From positions 1 through 64,000 of the forward strand of contig JACJWV010000019.1 of assembly GCA_020636915.1 (NCBI GenBank): a stretch of DNA of 64,000 nt. The letters are read 5' to 3'. Shown here in pieces: positions 43,380 to 50,964 of the stretch. The DNA comes from Nocardioides sp. GTDB taxonomy: Bacteria; Actinomycetota; Actinomycetes; Propionibacteriales; Nocardioidaceae. Position numbers and translations under genes: made by a program. Under the pieces are notes generated by a model. The model worked only from the letters and a program-made list of their open reading frames with translations, did not search any database and had not been told where the DNA came from. How positions within the stretch are numbered: the stretch's first letter is position 1; each line of letters opens with the position of its first letter.

Positions 43380-43446
43380 GCGGTAGCTACGGACGAAATG
43401 GTCGTTTCTCGGCCCCGGGAACGACCATTTCGTCCGTAGCTACCGC
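43380..43446. repeat. 27-bp perfect palindrome
   Basis: Arms 43380-43406 and 43420-43446 are exact complements around 13 bases, containing GCTACGGACGAAATGGTCGT. It lies between two plus-strand genes and may terminate the mshB operon. The arm length far exceeds that needed for a terminator. Confidence 0.85.
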
Positions 43447-43515
43447 CTCCGCCCCTCCGCCCCCGTGACCGTCGTGACCGCCGTGACTGCCGCCACGCGG
43501 GCTCGTTGACCGGGC

Positions 43516-44334
43516 ATGCGACGCGTCCTGGGAGCCCTGTCCGTCCTGCTGCTCGCCGTCCTCGGCCTGGCCGCCCCGGCGACGGCCGACGGGGTGCCGC
43601 TGCCGGGCAACCCGTTCGGGGACCCGACCGGTGCCAACGACTGGTCCTGCAAGCCCAGCGCCGAGCGCCCCGAACCGGTCGTGGTCGTGCACGGCACCTT
43701 CGGCGACCGCAAGAGCCTGCTCGACGACCTCTCCTCGGCGATGGTGGACGAGGGCTTCTGCGTGTTCTCGCTCGACTACGGCAACCGGGGCACCGGCGAC
43801 ATCCGGACCTCCGCGCGCCAGCTGAAGCGGTTCGTGACCACGGTGCTCGACGCCACCGGCGCCGCGAGGGTCTCGATGGTCGGCCACTCCCAGGGCGGGA
43901 TGATGCCGCGCTACTACATCAAGTTCCTCGGCGGCGCGGCGTACGTCGACGACCTGGTCGGCCTCTCACCCTCCAACCACGGCACGACCGTCGTGGGCGA
44001 CCCGTCGAACCCGCTCACCGGCGCGCTCTGCCCGGCGTGCAGCCAGCAGGCCGCCGGCTCGCCGTTCCTCACCCGGCTCAACCGCGGCGACGAGACGCCC
44101 GGTGACGTCAGCTACACCCAGGTCACCACCCGGTACGACGAGGTCGTCGTGCCCTACACCTCGGCCTACCTCGCCGCCGGCCCGCGCACGACGAACGTGA
44201 CCATCCAGGACTCGTGCCCCACCGACCCCGCCGAGCACGTCTTCATCCCGATGAGCCGCACCGCGATCCAGTGGGTCCTCGACGCCCTCGAGCGCCCCGG
44301 CCCCGCCGACCCGGACTTCCAGCCGACCTGCTGA
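43516..44334 (+). CDS. Secreted triacylglycerol lipase/esterase (class 2 lipase)
   Basis: 272 aa. The signal peptide is about 1-25 (VLLLAVLGLAAPATADG). Mature features: VVVVHGTFGDRKSLLDDLSS (oxyanion region), the nucleophile elbow VGHSQGGMMPRYYI, the Asp in VTTRYDEVVVP and the His in EHVFIP, a complete triad. Cysteines at WSC, CPACS and DSCP suggest disulfides. It matches the extracellular lipases of actinobacteria and Propionibacterium. ATG 43516 lies behind the long palindrome. Confidence 0.88.
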   Translation: MRRVLGALSVLLLAVLGLAAPATADGVPLPGNPFGDPTGANDWSCKPSAERPEPVVVVHGTFGDRKSLLDDLSSAMVDEGFCVFSLDYGNRGTGDIRTSARQLKRFVTTVLDATGAARVSMVGHSQGGMMPRYYIKFLGGAAYVDDLVGLSPSNHGTTVVGDPSNPLTGALCPACSQQAAGSPFLTRLNRGDETPGDVSYTQVTTRYDEVVVPYTSAYLAAGPRTTNVTIQDSCPTDPAEHVFIPMSRTAIQWVLDALERPGPADPDFQPTC

Positions 44335-44344
44335 CCGGTCGGCG

Positions 44345-45532
44345 TCAGCGGCCGGGCTCGAGCAGCCCCTCGGCCACCGCGCGGGCGAACGGCGGCCACA
44401 CGGGCAGCCGCGGGACCAGCGTGGCCTGGAACGCGTGGTAGACGTCCGGCTTCCCGACCCAGGTCCCGGCAGCGGGGCGGTTGGCCGGGTCCAGCTCGTG
44501 GTGCCACGAGCCGCGCTCGCGGTCGACGAGGTGGCGGTCGGCGTACCCCCACCACTGCTCGGCGCAGATCCGGTACGCCGGGTCGCCGGTCGCCCGGTGC
44601 AGCGTCTCGGCCGCGGCCAGCGCCTCGGCGACCACCCAGTGCATCCGCTGCCGCACGAGCGGGGTGCCGTCCCAGTCGACGGTGTAGACGAAGCCCTCGG
44701 CGCCGTCGACCGCCCATCCCTCGCGGACGCCGGCGTCGAAGAGCGCCACGGCGTCCTCGAGCATCCAGGCGGGTGCCGCGTCGCCGAGCGCCGCCCGAAG
44801 GGCGAGCGTCAGTCGGCTCCACTCGAACCAGTGGCCGACCGTCGCGCCGTAGGGGCGGAACGGGTGGGCCGGGTCGGTCCGGTTGTAGTCCGGCAGCGCC
44901 GTCCAGGTCGCGTCGAAGTGCTCGGGGATCCGCCAGGAGCCGGTGCGGGCGAAGCCGTGCACCACCCGGGTCACGATCCGTCCTGCCCGGTCCAGGTCGC
45001 CCGCCGCCAGCAGGGCCTCGACCGCGTGCATGTTGGCGTTCACCCCGCGGTAGGCGTCGAGCCGGCTCCAGGTCTCGTCCCACTCCTCGACGACCATCCC
45101 GGCGTCGTCGTCCCAGAACCGCCGGTCCAGCACGTCCAGCGCGTCGACGAGCAGTGCCTCGGCGTCCGGACGCCCGGCGGCGGCTGCCGACGACGCGGCG
45201 AGCACGACGAAGGCGTGCCCGTAGGCCGTCTTCGCCGGGGTCACCGGCCCGTCGGGGCCGACCGCGGCCCACCAGCCGCCGTGCTCGTGGTCGCGCAGCC
45301 GCCCGGTGAGGGCGGCGACCCCGTGGTCCACCAGCTCTGCCGCCCACGGCCGACCCATCAGGTGCGCCACCGCGAAGACGTGCGTCATCCGGCAGCTGAT
45401 CCAGAGCTCGACCGGCCGGTCGAGCTCGGGGCGCCCGTCGTCGTCGAGCCAGGCGAAGCCGCCGGCGGGGTGGACCGACGCCCGGGCGAACTCCAGCAGG
45501 CGCTCACCCTCGAGGTCCAGCGACACCGTCAT
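44345..45532 (-). CDS. AGE-family sugar epimerase/isomerase
   Basis: 395 aa with the (alpha/alpha)6 repeat signatures of N-acylglucosamine 2-epimerase-like enzymes: ISCRMTHVFAVAHLMGR, KTAYGHAFVVLAAS, GVNANMHAVEALLAA, TVGHWFEWSRLTLAL and MHWVVAEALAAAETLHRA. The His residues in these segments form the active site. The substrate could be mannose/glucose, cellobiose or sulfoquinovose. ATG 45532 overlaps the aspS stop by four bases, so it should be co-expressed with and respond to the same T-box as aspS, although TAGGCT six bases upstream could also give a separate transcript. Confidence 0.82.
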   Translation of the reverse strand: MTVSLDLEGERLLEFARASVHPAGGFAWLDDDGRPELDRPVELWISCRMTHVFAVAHLMGRPWAAELVDHGVAALTGRLRDHEHGGWWAAVGPDGPVTPAKTAYGHAFVVLAASSAAAAGRPDAEALLVDALDVLDRRFWDDDAGMVVEEWDETWSRLDAYRGVNANMHAVEALLAAGDLDRAGRIVTRVVHGFARTGSWRIPEHFDATWTALPDYNRTDPAHPFRPYGATVGHWFEWSRLTLALRAALGDAAPAWMLEDAVALFDAGVREGWAVDGAEGFVYTVDWDGTPLVRQRMHWVVAEALAAAETLHRATGDPAYRICAEQWWGYADRHLVDRERGSWHHELDPANRPAAGTWVGKPDVYHAFQATLVPRLPVWPPFARAVAEGLLEPGR

Positions 45533-46845
45533 GGGGTGAGCCTATGGAGATCCCGCGGGAAGAGGGTCACCTCGCGGATGTTCGCCACCCCGGTCAGCCG
45601 CGCGGTCCACCGCTCCAGCCCGATCGCGAACCCGCCGTGCGGGGGCATGCCGTGCCGGAACGCCTGCAGGTACGCCGCGTACGCCGCCGGGTCCTCGCCG
45701 CGCGCCCGGATCGCCGCGTCGTACGACGACGGCGTGTGCAGCCGCTGCCCGCCGGTGACCAGCTCCAGCCCGCGGAACAGCAGGTCGAAGCTGTTGCTCC
45801 AGCCCGCATGACCCGGTGGTCGAGGAGGCGCGCCAGCGCCGTCTCGAGACCAGGGGTGGGTGTAGAACGGCCGCTTGGCCATCGGGTAGCCCTCGACCGC
45901 GAGGAAGTCGCTGCCGTGCTCCTCGAGCGCCCAGGCGCCCAGTGCGCGCTCGTGCTCCGGGGCCAGGTCGGGCTCGTCGGCCGGCGCGCCGACCATCGCG
46001 AGCGCGTCGCGGAAGTGCACGACCGGGATCTCCTCCGGGACCACCGGCACCTGCGCGCCGGTGCGCTCGACGGCGTCCGCCGCGTGCTCGTGGATCCCGG
46101 CGACCATGCCGGCGACCACGTCCCGCAGCACCCGCAGCACGTCGCGGTGGTCGCGGATGAAACCCAGCTCGACGTCGAGCGAGACGTACTCGGCCAGGTG
46201 CCGCACGGTGTCGTGCGGCTCGGCGCGGAACACCGGACCGACCTCGTAGACCCGCTCGAAGACGCCCACGAGCTGCTGCTTGTAGAACTGCGGGCTCTGG
46301 GCGAGGTACGCCGGCCGCCCGAAGTAGTCGACGGCGAAGACGTTCGCACCCGACTCCGTGGCCGACTCGACGAACTTCGGCGTCTGTACCTCGGTGAACC
46401 CGGCGGCGTCGAGCGTGGCCCGGAAGCCCCGGACCGACGCCGCGGCGAGCTCCCAGCGGGCCCGTTGGACGGGGTGCCGCCAGGTCACCGGCGCGTGGTC
46501 GAGCATCGTGGGGAGCCCGGCGGACAGCGTCGGCCGCCACAGCTCGACCGGGGGCGTCGCGGCCGGTTCGGTCAGCGCCGTGATGACGGGGTCGGTGACC
46601 TCGACGCCGCCTGGCGCCTGGGCGTTGGCCGTCGCCGTGCCGACGACCTCGACGGTCGTCTCCTCCGGCGGCACCTCGCCGCTGCGGACGACGACCTGCG
46701 CCAGGCCGCTGCGGTCGCGGAGCACGAGGAAGGTCAGGGCGGCCAGCTCGCGGCGGCGGTGGACCCACCCCTCGAGCCGGACGGTCGTCCCCGGCTCGGC
46801 GGTGGACAGGTCGGAGCAGAGCGTTCGTTGCAGTGTCGATCTCAT
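45529..46845 (-). CDS. aspS: Archaeal-type aspartyl-tRNA synthetase
   Basis: 438 aa, the short form without the GAD insertion of ordinary bacterial AspS. The N-terminal OB-fold (VRLEGWVHRRRELAALTFLV) is followed by class II motifs: FTEVQTPKFVESATESGANVF, QSPQFYKQQL, the motif 2 region VGPVFRAEPHDTVRHL, and the motif 3 end MPPHGGFAIGLERWTARL. Such enzymes often charge both tRNA-Asp and tRNA-Asn. ATG 46845 has GGAGG five bases upstream. A repeat-derived insertion (SRDGAGAPPRPPG) follows YTHPW near the dimer/active-site loop. A T-box leader precedes it. Confidence 0.87.
   Translation of the reverse strand: MRSTLQRTLCSDLSTAEPGTTVRLEGWVHRRRELAALTFLVLRDRSGLAQVVVRSGEVPPEETTVEVVGTATANAQAPGGVEVTDPVITALTEPAATPPVELWRPTLSAGLPTMLDHAPVTWRHPVQRARWELAAASVRGFRATLDAAGFTEVQTPKFVESATESGANVFAVDYFGRPAYLAQSPQFYKQQLVGVFERVYEVGPVFRAEPHDTVRHLAEYVSLDVELGFIRDHRDVLRVLRDVVAGMVAGIHEHAADAVERTGAQVPVVPEEIPVVHFRDALAMVGAPADEPDLAPEHERALGAWALEEHGSDFLAVEGYPMAKRPFYTHPWSRDGAGAPPRPPGHAGWSNSFDLLFRGLELVTGGQRLHTPSSYDAAIRARGEDPAAYAAYLQAFRHGMPPHGGFAIGLERWTARLTGVANIREVTLFPRDLHRLTP
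45812..45846. repeat. Dispersed repeat inside aspS
   Basis: 35 bases identical to 50930-50964, with the GGTGGTCGAG core and an inner GGCGCGCCAGCGCC dyad. In aspS it is read in frame and adds about 13 residues between FYTHP and GWSNSF, which are normally adjacent or nearly so. Confidence 0.85.
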
Positions 46846-47022
46846 GAGGACCTCCAGTCGGCGGAAAGCCCTGGAGGTGTGGGCGGGGGCCAGATCGCGG
46901 TGCCACCACACCTTCGCCGAGGTGCCCTCGGCCTCTCGTCGGTACGCCGGACGCGCGGGCGGCCGCTGCTCCACCGGCTCGTGGGAGGTTCGTCAGGCCT
47001 CGCGGACGCCGGGTCCAGGGTA
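46846..47022 (-). promoter_or_regulatory. T-box riboswitch (ultrashort stem I, GAC specifier) controlling aspS
   Basis: On the minus strand TACCCT (47022-47017) is a likely -10. Soon after the start, a hairpin GAGG-CCTGACGAA-CCTC (47001-46985) exposes GAC, an Asp codon, in its loop. About 80 bases on, GGTGGCACCGCG (46907-46896) matches the T-box core GGTGGNACCGCG that pairs with an uncharged tRNA end. The Shine-Dalgarno follows, with complementary CCACACCTCC between (antisequestrator/sequestrator). No terminator is seen, so control is probably translational, as for actinobacterial ileS. Confidence 0.78.
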
Positions 47023-47080
47023 CGGCGCGGCGCGCGCTCGCGCACGTCAGTGACCGCACCCGGAGATACCCAAATCGTGC

Positions 47081-47116
47081 GAGTGCCCGGCCGGGGGAAG
47101 ACCCGGCCGGGCACTC
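47081..47116 (-). terminator. Hairpin terminator after the DUF6801-like gene
   Basis: 15-bp perfect arms (47081-47095 and 47102-47116) around six bases lie 17 bases past the minus-strand stop. ATTTGGG follows on that strand. Being symmetrical it may also insulate the aspS promoter. Confidence 0.85.
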
Positions 47117-47132
47117 ACGTGGTGCGGTGCTG

Positions 47133-48485
47133 CTACTTCTTGACGGTGACCTTCACGGGCTTGCTGGTCGAGCCGTTGGTGGTGCTGTCACCGGCGTAGA
47201 CGACCTTGATCGTGTGCTTGCCGGGCTTGAGGCCCTTGACCGTGATCGTCGCCTTGTTGCCGCTCAGCGTGGCGCTGGCGAGGCTCTTCGAGCCCTCCTT
47301 GGCGGTGACCTTGCCGGTGGCGGGGGAGGCGGTAGTGACCGTCACCGAGACCTTGAGGTTCTTGCCCTTCTTGATGCTCGTCGGGGCGGTCGCCTTCGTC
47401 GTCGAGCTCTGCTTCGGAGCCGTGGTGACCGTCATCGAGCCGACGGTGGAGGATGCCTCGTCCACGATCGTGCACGGACCGGAGAGGGCCGGCAGGGTGT
47501 CCGTCGTGAGGACGCCGGTGAAGGTCGTCGGCAGCTTGAGGTCGTAGGTGCCTGCCGCAGGGGCGGTGAACGCCTGGTTACCCGCATCGGCGGGGAGGAC
47601 CAGATCGGTGCCGGGCACGATGGTCCCGGCGGCCGAGGTGAGGCTGCTGAACGGGACCGAGCCGGCGTCGCCGAGGCGCAGGGCGAAGTCGTCGCTGCCG
47701 ACGGCGGCGGTCGCGGCCGGCAGGCTGGAGGTGACCGCCGCCGGGACCGTGTAGTTGACCGCGAGCTGCGAGGCGTCGGCCGGGATGCTCGAGCCACTCG
47801 TGACGGAGCCGAAGTCCGGCGCGGTGGTCGGGTCGACGAAGAGCGGGACCGAGTTGCCGGCGATCGTGCAGGTGTAGGCGGCGCCTTGCGGGCCGGCGAT
47901 CACATTGACCGATCCCACCTTCGCCGTCGTCGGGTCAGCGATCGTGCACGTGGTGGGGAGCGAGTTGAGCGGAGCGGACGCGTCGGTGGCCACGGTCGCG
48001 TTGAAGCTGGTCGGCATCGTGAGGTCGTAGGTGCCGGGGGCGGGAGCTGTGTACGCGCCGTTCTTGCCCGAGACCGGCAGCACCAGGTCACCCGTGGCGG
48101 GGATGTCCGTCTTCGGCGCAGCAAGGCCCGTCACCGGGATGGAGCTCGATCCGACGCCGTAGGCGAAGTTGTTGGTGCTGAGGCCCACCGCACCGACGCC
48201 GAAGGGGGCGAGCCCGTCGAGCACGGAGCGCGGCACCGTGAAGTTCAGCGTGAAGTCCTGGGAGTTGGCGGGCACCGAGTCGCCGGCCGTGAGCTGGCTG
48301 GGCAGGGTGCCGGTCGGCGTCACGGAGATCGGCAGCTGCTTGCCGGCGAGCGCGCAGTTGTAGGTGACCGCGGTCGGGGCTGCTGCCTGCGCGGCGGTAC
48401 CGGCGAGGCCGACCAGGGCGCCGGCCGCGAGCGCGACGGTCGCGCCGGCGACGGTCGCCCGGGTGGTGAGACGACGAAGATTCAT
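47133..48485 (-). CDS. Secreted protein with two DUF6801-like repeats and a C-terminal Ig-like domain
   Basis: 450 aa. The signal peptide is about 1-35 (VAGATVALAAGALVGLAGTA, AQA). Two repeats of about 140 residues begin YNCALAGKQLPISVTPTG and YTCTIAGNSVPLFVDPTT; each has a cysteine pair (C...C at the repeat ends, TTCTIAD and GPCTIVD). The C-terminal 90 residues are an Ig-like domain of the Big_3 type (KGKNLKVSVTVTTASPATGK, TIKVVYAGDSTTNGSTS). ATG 48485 has GGAGGGAG nine bases upstream. No anchor is visible, so it is probably released or held by the wall. Confidence 0.8.
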   Translation of the reverse strand: MNLRRLTTRATVAGATVALAAGALVGLAGTAAQAAAPTAVTYNCALAGKQLPISVTPTGTLPSQLTAGDSVPANSQDFTLNFTVPRSVLDGLAPFGVGAVGLSTNNFAYGVGSSSIPVTGLAAPKTDIPATGDLVLPVSGKNGAYTAPAPGTYDLTMPTSFNATVATDASAPLNSLPTTCTIADPTTAKVGSVNVIAGPQGAAYTCTIAGNSVPLFVDPTTAPDFGSVTSGSSIPADASQLAVNYTVPAAVTSSLPAATAAVGSDDFALRLGDAGSVPFSSLTSAAGTIVPGTDLVLPADAGNQAFTAPAAGTYDLKLPTTFTGVLTTDTLPALSGPCTIVDEASSTVGSMTVTTAPKQSSTTKATAPTSIKKGKNLKVSVTVTTASPATGKVTAKEGSKSLASATLSGNKATITVKGLKPGKHTIKVVYAGDSTTNGSTSKPVKVTVKK

Positions 48486-48658
48486 GCGGTGTTGCTCCCT
48501 CCGAGCAATGCGAGACCCACGTGCTGGGTCACGCGCGACACTAGGACCTGGCCCGGAGTTCGTCCGGCGTTTGCCGACATTGTTACCGGCGGGTTTCGTC
48601 ACAGGCGCGCTGCCGACAGACGGACCGTCCGGCCGGGGCATGCCCGTACGCTCGGCCC

Positions 48659-49633
48659 GTGCTCGTGCACTTCCGGCTCACCACGCCCACCGACCTCACC
48701 CAGCAGGTCGTCGACCTCCTGCTGCCCCACGACTGGGTCACGAACGTGACCCTCGATCGGGGGGTGAGCCTGCGGCCACAGGGCGACGTGGTCGAGTTCG
48801 ACGTCGCCCGGGAGAAGGCCGGCGCGACGATGGACGACCTGCGGCGCATCGGCCTGGAGAGCTGCGGCGGCATCGTCCTCACGACGCCCACGGGGACGCC
48901 GTTCGACGCGGCGGGCCGGATCGAGGCGGCGGCGCCGGGCCACCCGGACGACGCCGTGATCTGGGACGCCGTCGAGGAGCAGGCCGAGGCGGGAGCGGTC
49001 CCGACCGTGTCCTACCTCGTGTTCATGGTCATCGCAGTGGCACTGGGCTCGATCGCGGTGATCACCGACTCCGCGGTGCTGGTGGTCGGCGCGATGGTCG
49101 TGGGTCCCGAGTTCAGCGCGGTGGTCGCCGCGAGCGCCGGGGTCGCCCTGCGCCGGCCGTCGCTCTTCGTCCGCGGCCTGCAGCTGCTGCTCTACTCCTT
49201 CGCCTTCGCGATCCTCGTGGTGGCGCTGCTCGCGCTGGTCGGGCGCGTCATCGGGCTGGTCGAGACCGACGACGTCCTGCGACCCCGGCCCAACACCGGC
49301 TTCATCTGGCACCCCGACGCCTGGTCGGTGATCGTGGCGCTCCTCGCCGGCGCGGCCGGCGCGATGGCCCTGGCGGTCTCCAAGGCGGCGACCATGGTCG
49401 GGGTCTTCATCAGCGTCACGACGGTCCCCGCCGCCGGCAACCTGGCGCTCGGCCTCGCGCTCTGGCAGCGCAGCGAGATCCTCGGGTCGGCGGCCCAGCT
49501 GGGCATCAACATCGGGTGCATGGTGCTGGCCGGCGCGCTCGTGCTCGTGCTGATGCGGGTCGGTTGGACCCGCGTCACGACCTGGTCGGAGCGGCTCTTC
49601 GGCCGTCAGTCCGACCTGGGCGGCGCCAGGTAG
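48659..49633 (+). CDS. DUF389 membrane protein
   Basis: 324 aa. The N-terminal 110 residues are a soluble regulatory-type domain (LVHFRLTTPTDLTQQVVDLL). Then come six membrane helices with the DUF389 core VLVVGAMVVGPEFSAVVAAS and FISVTTVPAAGNLALGLAL. The family is of unknown function, possibly transport. GTG 48659 lies six bases after TACGCT (leaderless). Its end overlaps the convergent GNAT gene by 28 bases. Confidence 0.85.
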   Translation: MLVHFRLTTPTDLTQQVVDLLLPHDWVTNVTLDRGVSLRPQGDVVEFDVAREKAGATMDDLRRIGLESCGGIVLTTPTGTPFDAAGRIEAAAPGHPDDAVIWDAVEEQAEAGAVPTVSYLVFMVIAVALGSIAVITDSAVLVVGAMVVGPEFSAVVAASAGVALRRPSLFVRGLQLLLYSFAFAILVVALLALVGRVIGLVETDDVLRPRPNTGFIWHPDAWSVIVALLAGAAGAMALAVSKAATMVGVFISVTTVPAAGNLALGLALWQRSEILGSAAQLGINIGCMVLAGALVLVLMRVGWTRVTTWSERLFGRQSDLGGAR

Positions 49634-50541
49634 CGGTAGGCGTGGTGGGTGGTGAACCCCAGCCCCTCGTAGAGCCCGACCGCCGCCGTGTTGTCGGCGA
49701 GCACCTGGAGGTACGCCGTCGTGGCGCCGTGCTCGGCGCCCCACTCCAGGAGCGCCTCCATGACGACGAGCGCGAGGCCCTGCCGGCGGTGCGCCGGGTC
49801 GACGTGGATGCCACGGAACCCGACCCAGTCGCCGGCGTACGCCGCCACCCCGCTGGCCCGGTCCTCGACCCGCACCGTCACCAGGTCCCCGGACTCCTCG
49901 AGGGCCAGCGGCGCCGCCTCCGGTGGTCGAGCCTGTCGAGACCCCCGCAGCCGGCGCAGGGCCCGGGCCACCCCGGTGATCTGGAACAGGGTGTCGTCGT
50001 CGTTGCTCTCGGCCACCCAGCCGTGCCCGCGGAAGAGGTCGTCCTCGGCCGAGCCGGCCAGCACCGCCGCGATCGGCCGACCGGTGCGGGAGGCGTAGAA
50101 GTCGACCACGTGCTCGTAGTCGTCGGGCACACCGGAGGGCCCCATCGCCAGCACCGAGTTCGCCCGGCGGGCCGTCGACGTGGGGGAGTGGCGCAGCAGC
50201 CAGTCGCCGACCGGCTCGGTGACCAGGTCCGGCCAGAGGGCCAGGGCCCGGCGCTGCGCCTCCTGGGGGGTGACCCGGTGCCGCGTGGAGGGGCGGGGCG
50301 GCACCGGCTTGCCGGACACGATGTCGGCGATCGCGATCACCACCGGGGGCCCCTCCTCCGGCTGCACGACGCAGGCCCCGTCGGCCCAGCTGGTGCAGGT
50401 GCCGAGCAGGTCGGTCATCGCCGGCCCGCCGCTCGGGCCGGTCTCGCCCCGCAGCAGCCGCCGGACCACGACCCGCCGCCCGACGACGTGCGGACCGAGC
50501 AGGTGCTCTCCCACATCGTGGGGGTCGTCACCGGATGGCAC
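49606..50541 (-). CDS. GNAT-family N-acetyltransferase with an N-terminal extension
   Basis: 311 aa. The C-terminal 130 residues form a GNAT domain: VGFRGIHVDPAHRRQGLALV (acetyl-CoA site) and NTAAVGLYEGLGFTTHHAYRY. The N-terminal half (TDLLGTCTSWADGACVVQPE, IADIVSGKPVPPRPS) is typical of actinobacterial GNAT proteins that begin with an RNA-binding-like domain. GTG 50541 is six bases after TAGTAT. A dispersed repeat at 49921-49945 is read in frame and adds GSRQARPP within RALRRLRGSRQARPPEAAPL. Substrate unknown. Confidence 0.82.
   Translation of the reverse strand: MPSGDDPHDVGEHLLGPHVVGRRVVVRRLLRGETGPSGGPAMTDLLGTCTSWADGACVVQPEEGPPVVIAIADIVSGKPVPPRPSTRHRVTPQEAQRRALALWPDLVTEPVGDWLLRHSPTSTARRANSVLAMGPSGVPDDYEHVVDFYASRTGRPIAAVLAGSAEDDLFRGHGWVAESNDDDTLFQITGVARALRRLRGSRQARPPEAAPLALEESGDLVTVRVEDRASGVAAYAGDWVGFRGIHVDPAHRRQGLALVVMEALLEWGAEHGATTAYLQVLADNTAAVGLYEGLGFTTHHAYRYLAPPRSD
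49921..49945. repeat. Dispersed repeat inside the GNAT gene
   Basis: 25 bases (CGGTGGTCGAG...CGAGACCCC) whose exact reverse complement lies in ileS at 58294-58318. Both genes carry it in the same orientation relative to their coding strand but in different frames. Confidence 0.85.
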
Positions 50542-50547
50542 GCCCGG

Positions 50548-50557
50548 ATACTAGGCT
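50548..50557. promoter_or_regulatory. Overlapping divergent -10 hexamers (GNAT / ferredoxin)
   Basis: ATACTAGGCT contains TAGGCT for the ferredoxin mRNA and TAGTAT on the minus strand for the GNAT gene (start 50541). They share TA. The ferredoxin transcript would have a leader of about 35 bases with AGGAGG. Confidence 0.6.
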
Positions 50558-50598
50558 GTGGCCGAGCACCTGCTGCCGCGAGTCCACAGGAGGAATCG

Positions 50599-50925
50599 GT
50601 GACCTACGTCATTGCCCAGCCGTGCGTCGACCTGAAGGACCGCGCCTGTGTCGACGAGTGTCCGGTCGACTGCATCTACGAGGGCAAGCGGATGCTCTAC
50701 ATCCACCCCGACGAGTGCGTCGACTGCGGTGCGTGCGAGCCGGTCTGCCCGGTCGAGGCGATCTTCTACGAGGACGACACGCCGGAGCAGTGGAAGGACT
50801 ACTACAAGGCGAACGTCGAGTTCTTCGACGACCTCGGCTCGCCCGGCGGCGCGGCCAAGATGGGTGAGATCGACAAGGACCACCCGATGATCGCCGCCCT
50901 TCCGCCGCAGCCCCAGGCCGACTGA
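50599..50925 (+). CDS. fdxA: Seven-iron ferredoxin
   Basis: 108 aa. The N-terminal cluster region is CVDLKDRACVDECPVDC and the second CVDCGACEPVCPVEAI, the spacing of actinobacterial FdxA-type [3Fe-4S][4Fe-4S] ferredoxins. The acidic tail (EDDTPEQWKDYYKANVEFFD) is typical. It is a soluble electron carrier, perhaps for cytochromes P450 or oxidoreductases. GTG 50599 has AGGAGG six bases upstream. dapC begins eight bases after its stop, a gene order common in actinobacteria. Confidence 0.93.
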   Translation: MTYVIAQPCVDLKDRACVDECPVDCIYEGKRMLYIHPDECVDCGACEPVCPVEAIFYEDDTPEQWKDYYKANVEFFDDLGSPGGAAKMGEIDKDHPMIAALPPQPQAD

Positions 50926-50929
50926 CGGT

Positions 50930-50964
50930 CCCGGTGGTCGAGGAGGCGCGCCAGCGCCGTCTCG
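50930..50964. repeat. Dispersed repeat covering the start of dapC
   Basis: Identical over 35 bases to 45812-45846. It lies four bases after the fdxA stop and supplies the GTG at 50934 used as the dapC start. Confidence 0.88.
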
